The notes under the pieces were generated by a model, which had not been told where the DNA came from, made no database searches, and was given only the letters and a program-made list of their open reading frames with translations. A stretch of 8,130 nucleotides of DNA from Desulfonatronospira sp. (GTDB lineage Bacteria; Desulfobacterota; Desulfovibrionia; Desulfovibrionales; Desulfonatronovibrionaceae): contig PWSL01000070.1 in assembly GCA_003563255.1 (NCBI GenBank), positions 1 to 8,130 on the forward strand. The letters are read 5' to 3'. Numbering within the stretch: position 1 is the first letter of the stretch; every line of letters starts with the position of its first letter. Shown here in pieces: positions 7,739 through 8,130 of this stretch. The position numbers were made by a program, and so were the translations under genes.

Positions 7739-7800
7739 AGGGCTGGATAAGTAATTCAGAGGGGCAGAGTGATTTGTTCGTTCAAATCAGATTGAGGACT

Positions 7801-7830
7801 TTGATATCTTCTTAGCTTTAGCCGCGTCAA
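7801..7830 (-). promoter_or_regulatory. Candidate sigma70-type promoter of kinase 2
   Basis: On the minus strand TTGACG (7830-7825, five of six matches to TTGACA) is followed after 18 nt by TATCAA (7806-7801, four of six to TATAAT). Transcription would start near 7794 and give a leader of about 65 nt. The -35 box overlaps the stop codon of the kinase fragment just upstream. This is a match by eye only, and the -10 is weak. Confidence 0.3.
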
Positions 7831-7925
7831 GAGGACTTTTTCTCGGATTTAAGAGGCAGACTGAAATAAAATGTGGTGCCCTGGCCGTAGCCATTCAGGG
7901 GGTGCCGGTAACCCTGCAACGACAC
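7827..7925 (-). pseudogene. C-terminal remnant of a third histidine kinase
   Basis: The 32 codons ending in TGA at 7827 translate to a segment containing NGYGQGTTFYFSLPL and then KSEKKSS. GxGTTFxFxLP is the usual last strand and terminus of HATPase_c in non-hybrid histidine kinases. An in-frame TAA (7926-7928) lies directly upstream, and I could not extend the kinase in any of the three frames, so the rest of the domain is missing. There is no plausible start or ribosome binding site for a free peptide. The terminus differs from kinases 1 and 2 (GSTFWFTAR and GCQFWFTAR), so it is not a copy of either. It is most simply the tail of a deleted gene upstream of kinase 2. Confidence 0.65.
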
Positions 7926-8017
7926 TTAGAAATTGGGTAACTTGAAAAAATTAGGTACAGGCACTCCGGCGCCCACTTGAATGTGATTTTGTGCCATTAA
8001 GGCCTGGTTTTACCTCT

Positions 8018-8043
8018 CGTTCCCAGGCTCCAGCCTGGGAACG
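8018..8043. repeat. 12-bp perfect hairpin with GGCTCCAGCC core
   Basis: cgttcccaggct (8018-8029) and agcctgggaacg (8032-8043) are exact reverse complements around CC. Palindromes of the form CGTTCCCAGGCT...AGCCTGGGAACG are, to my knowledge, common dispersed intergenic repeats in many bacterial genomes. I cannot confirm copy number here. Confidence 0.75.
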
Positions 8044-8053
8044 TTTAGTTCTT

Positions 8054-8091
8054 GCGGCTCCAGCCGCTTCTTAAAAAATGTAGCTGGAGCC
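8054..8091. repeat. Overlapping hairpins sharing the GGCTCCAGCC core
   Basis: gcggct/agccgc around CC (8054-8067) forms a small hairpin with the same decamer core as the palindrome at 8018-8043. The core ggctccagc (8056-8064) can instead pair with gctggagcc (8083-8091) across an A/T-rich spacer of 18 nt. Only one of the two folds can form at a time. This looks like a mosaic of one palindrome family. Confidence 0.6.
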
Positions 8092-8130
8092 ACAAAAAAG
8101 AAAAAAATCCTTGCTTGCATGTTTGTAGGG

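Larger units (their letters stand above)
7926..8130. other. Repeat-bearing non-coding right end
   Basis: No gene is visible. Positions 7926-8010 show no strong structure. They share the octamer acaggcac (7957-7964) with the inter-kinase gap (3613-3620). Positions 8018-8091 hold related palindromes, listed separately. The last 40 bases are A-rich on the plus strand. Confidence 0.5.

Overview
The window carries two large, complete, soluble hybrid sensor histidine kinases, both on the minus strand, set among repeat-rich non-coding DNA. Coding DNA fills about 86% of the window. Base composition is intermediate. The mix of large PAS/GAF phosphorelay kinases with small palindromic repeats suggests a deltaproteobacterial, possibly Desulfovibrionales-like, chromosome. 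That assignment rests on style rather than a marker gene and is tentative.

Layout, left to right. Positions 1-516 hold no convincing gene. They contain a cluster of nested short hairpins (58-177), a GGGGAC/GTCCCC palindrome (193-205) and a 25-bp imperfect inverted repeat (310-393). Positions 517-3531 (minus) encode kinase 1, a 1004-aa protein: degenerate receiver, PAS, GAF, HisKA, HATPase, receiver, HPt. Positions 3532-3744 are an intergenic gap with a good intrinsic terminator for kinase 2 and an inverted-repeat element. Positions 3745-7728 (minus) encode kinase 2, a 1327-aa protein: PAS, PAS, GAF, GAF, HisKA, HATPase, receiver, receiver, HPt. Positions 7729-8130 hold a putative promoter, a 32-codon fragment that reads as the C-terminal end of a third, different histidine kinase, and a group of GGCTCCAGCC-core palindromes.

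How the genes work together: both kinases keep every catalytic and phospho-accepting residue needed for a His-Asp-His relay, and both end in an HPt domain. Neither has an output domain or a recognisable membrane segment. They probably sense cytoplasmic signals through PAS/GAF and pass phosphate to a response regulator encoded elsewhere. The terminator between them suggests separate transcripts.

The most unusual feature is inside kinase 2. Two adjacent microsatellite-like arrays, one of 8-bp units (4301-4348) and one of 7-bp units (4366-4439), are inserted in frame into the alpha3-beta4 region of the last receiver domain. The 7-bp unit also recurs in a loop of the ATPase domain (5402-5418). 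Kinase 1 has an unrelated insertion at the equivalent place in its receiver. No wholly new multi-gene system is evident.
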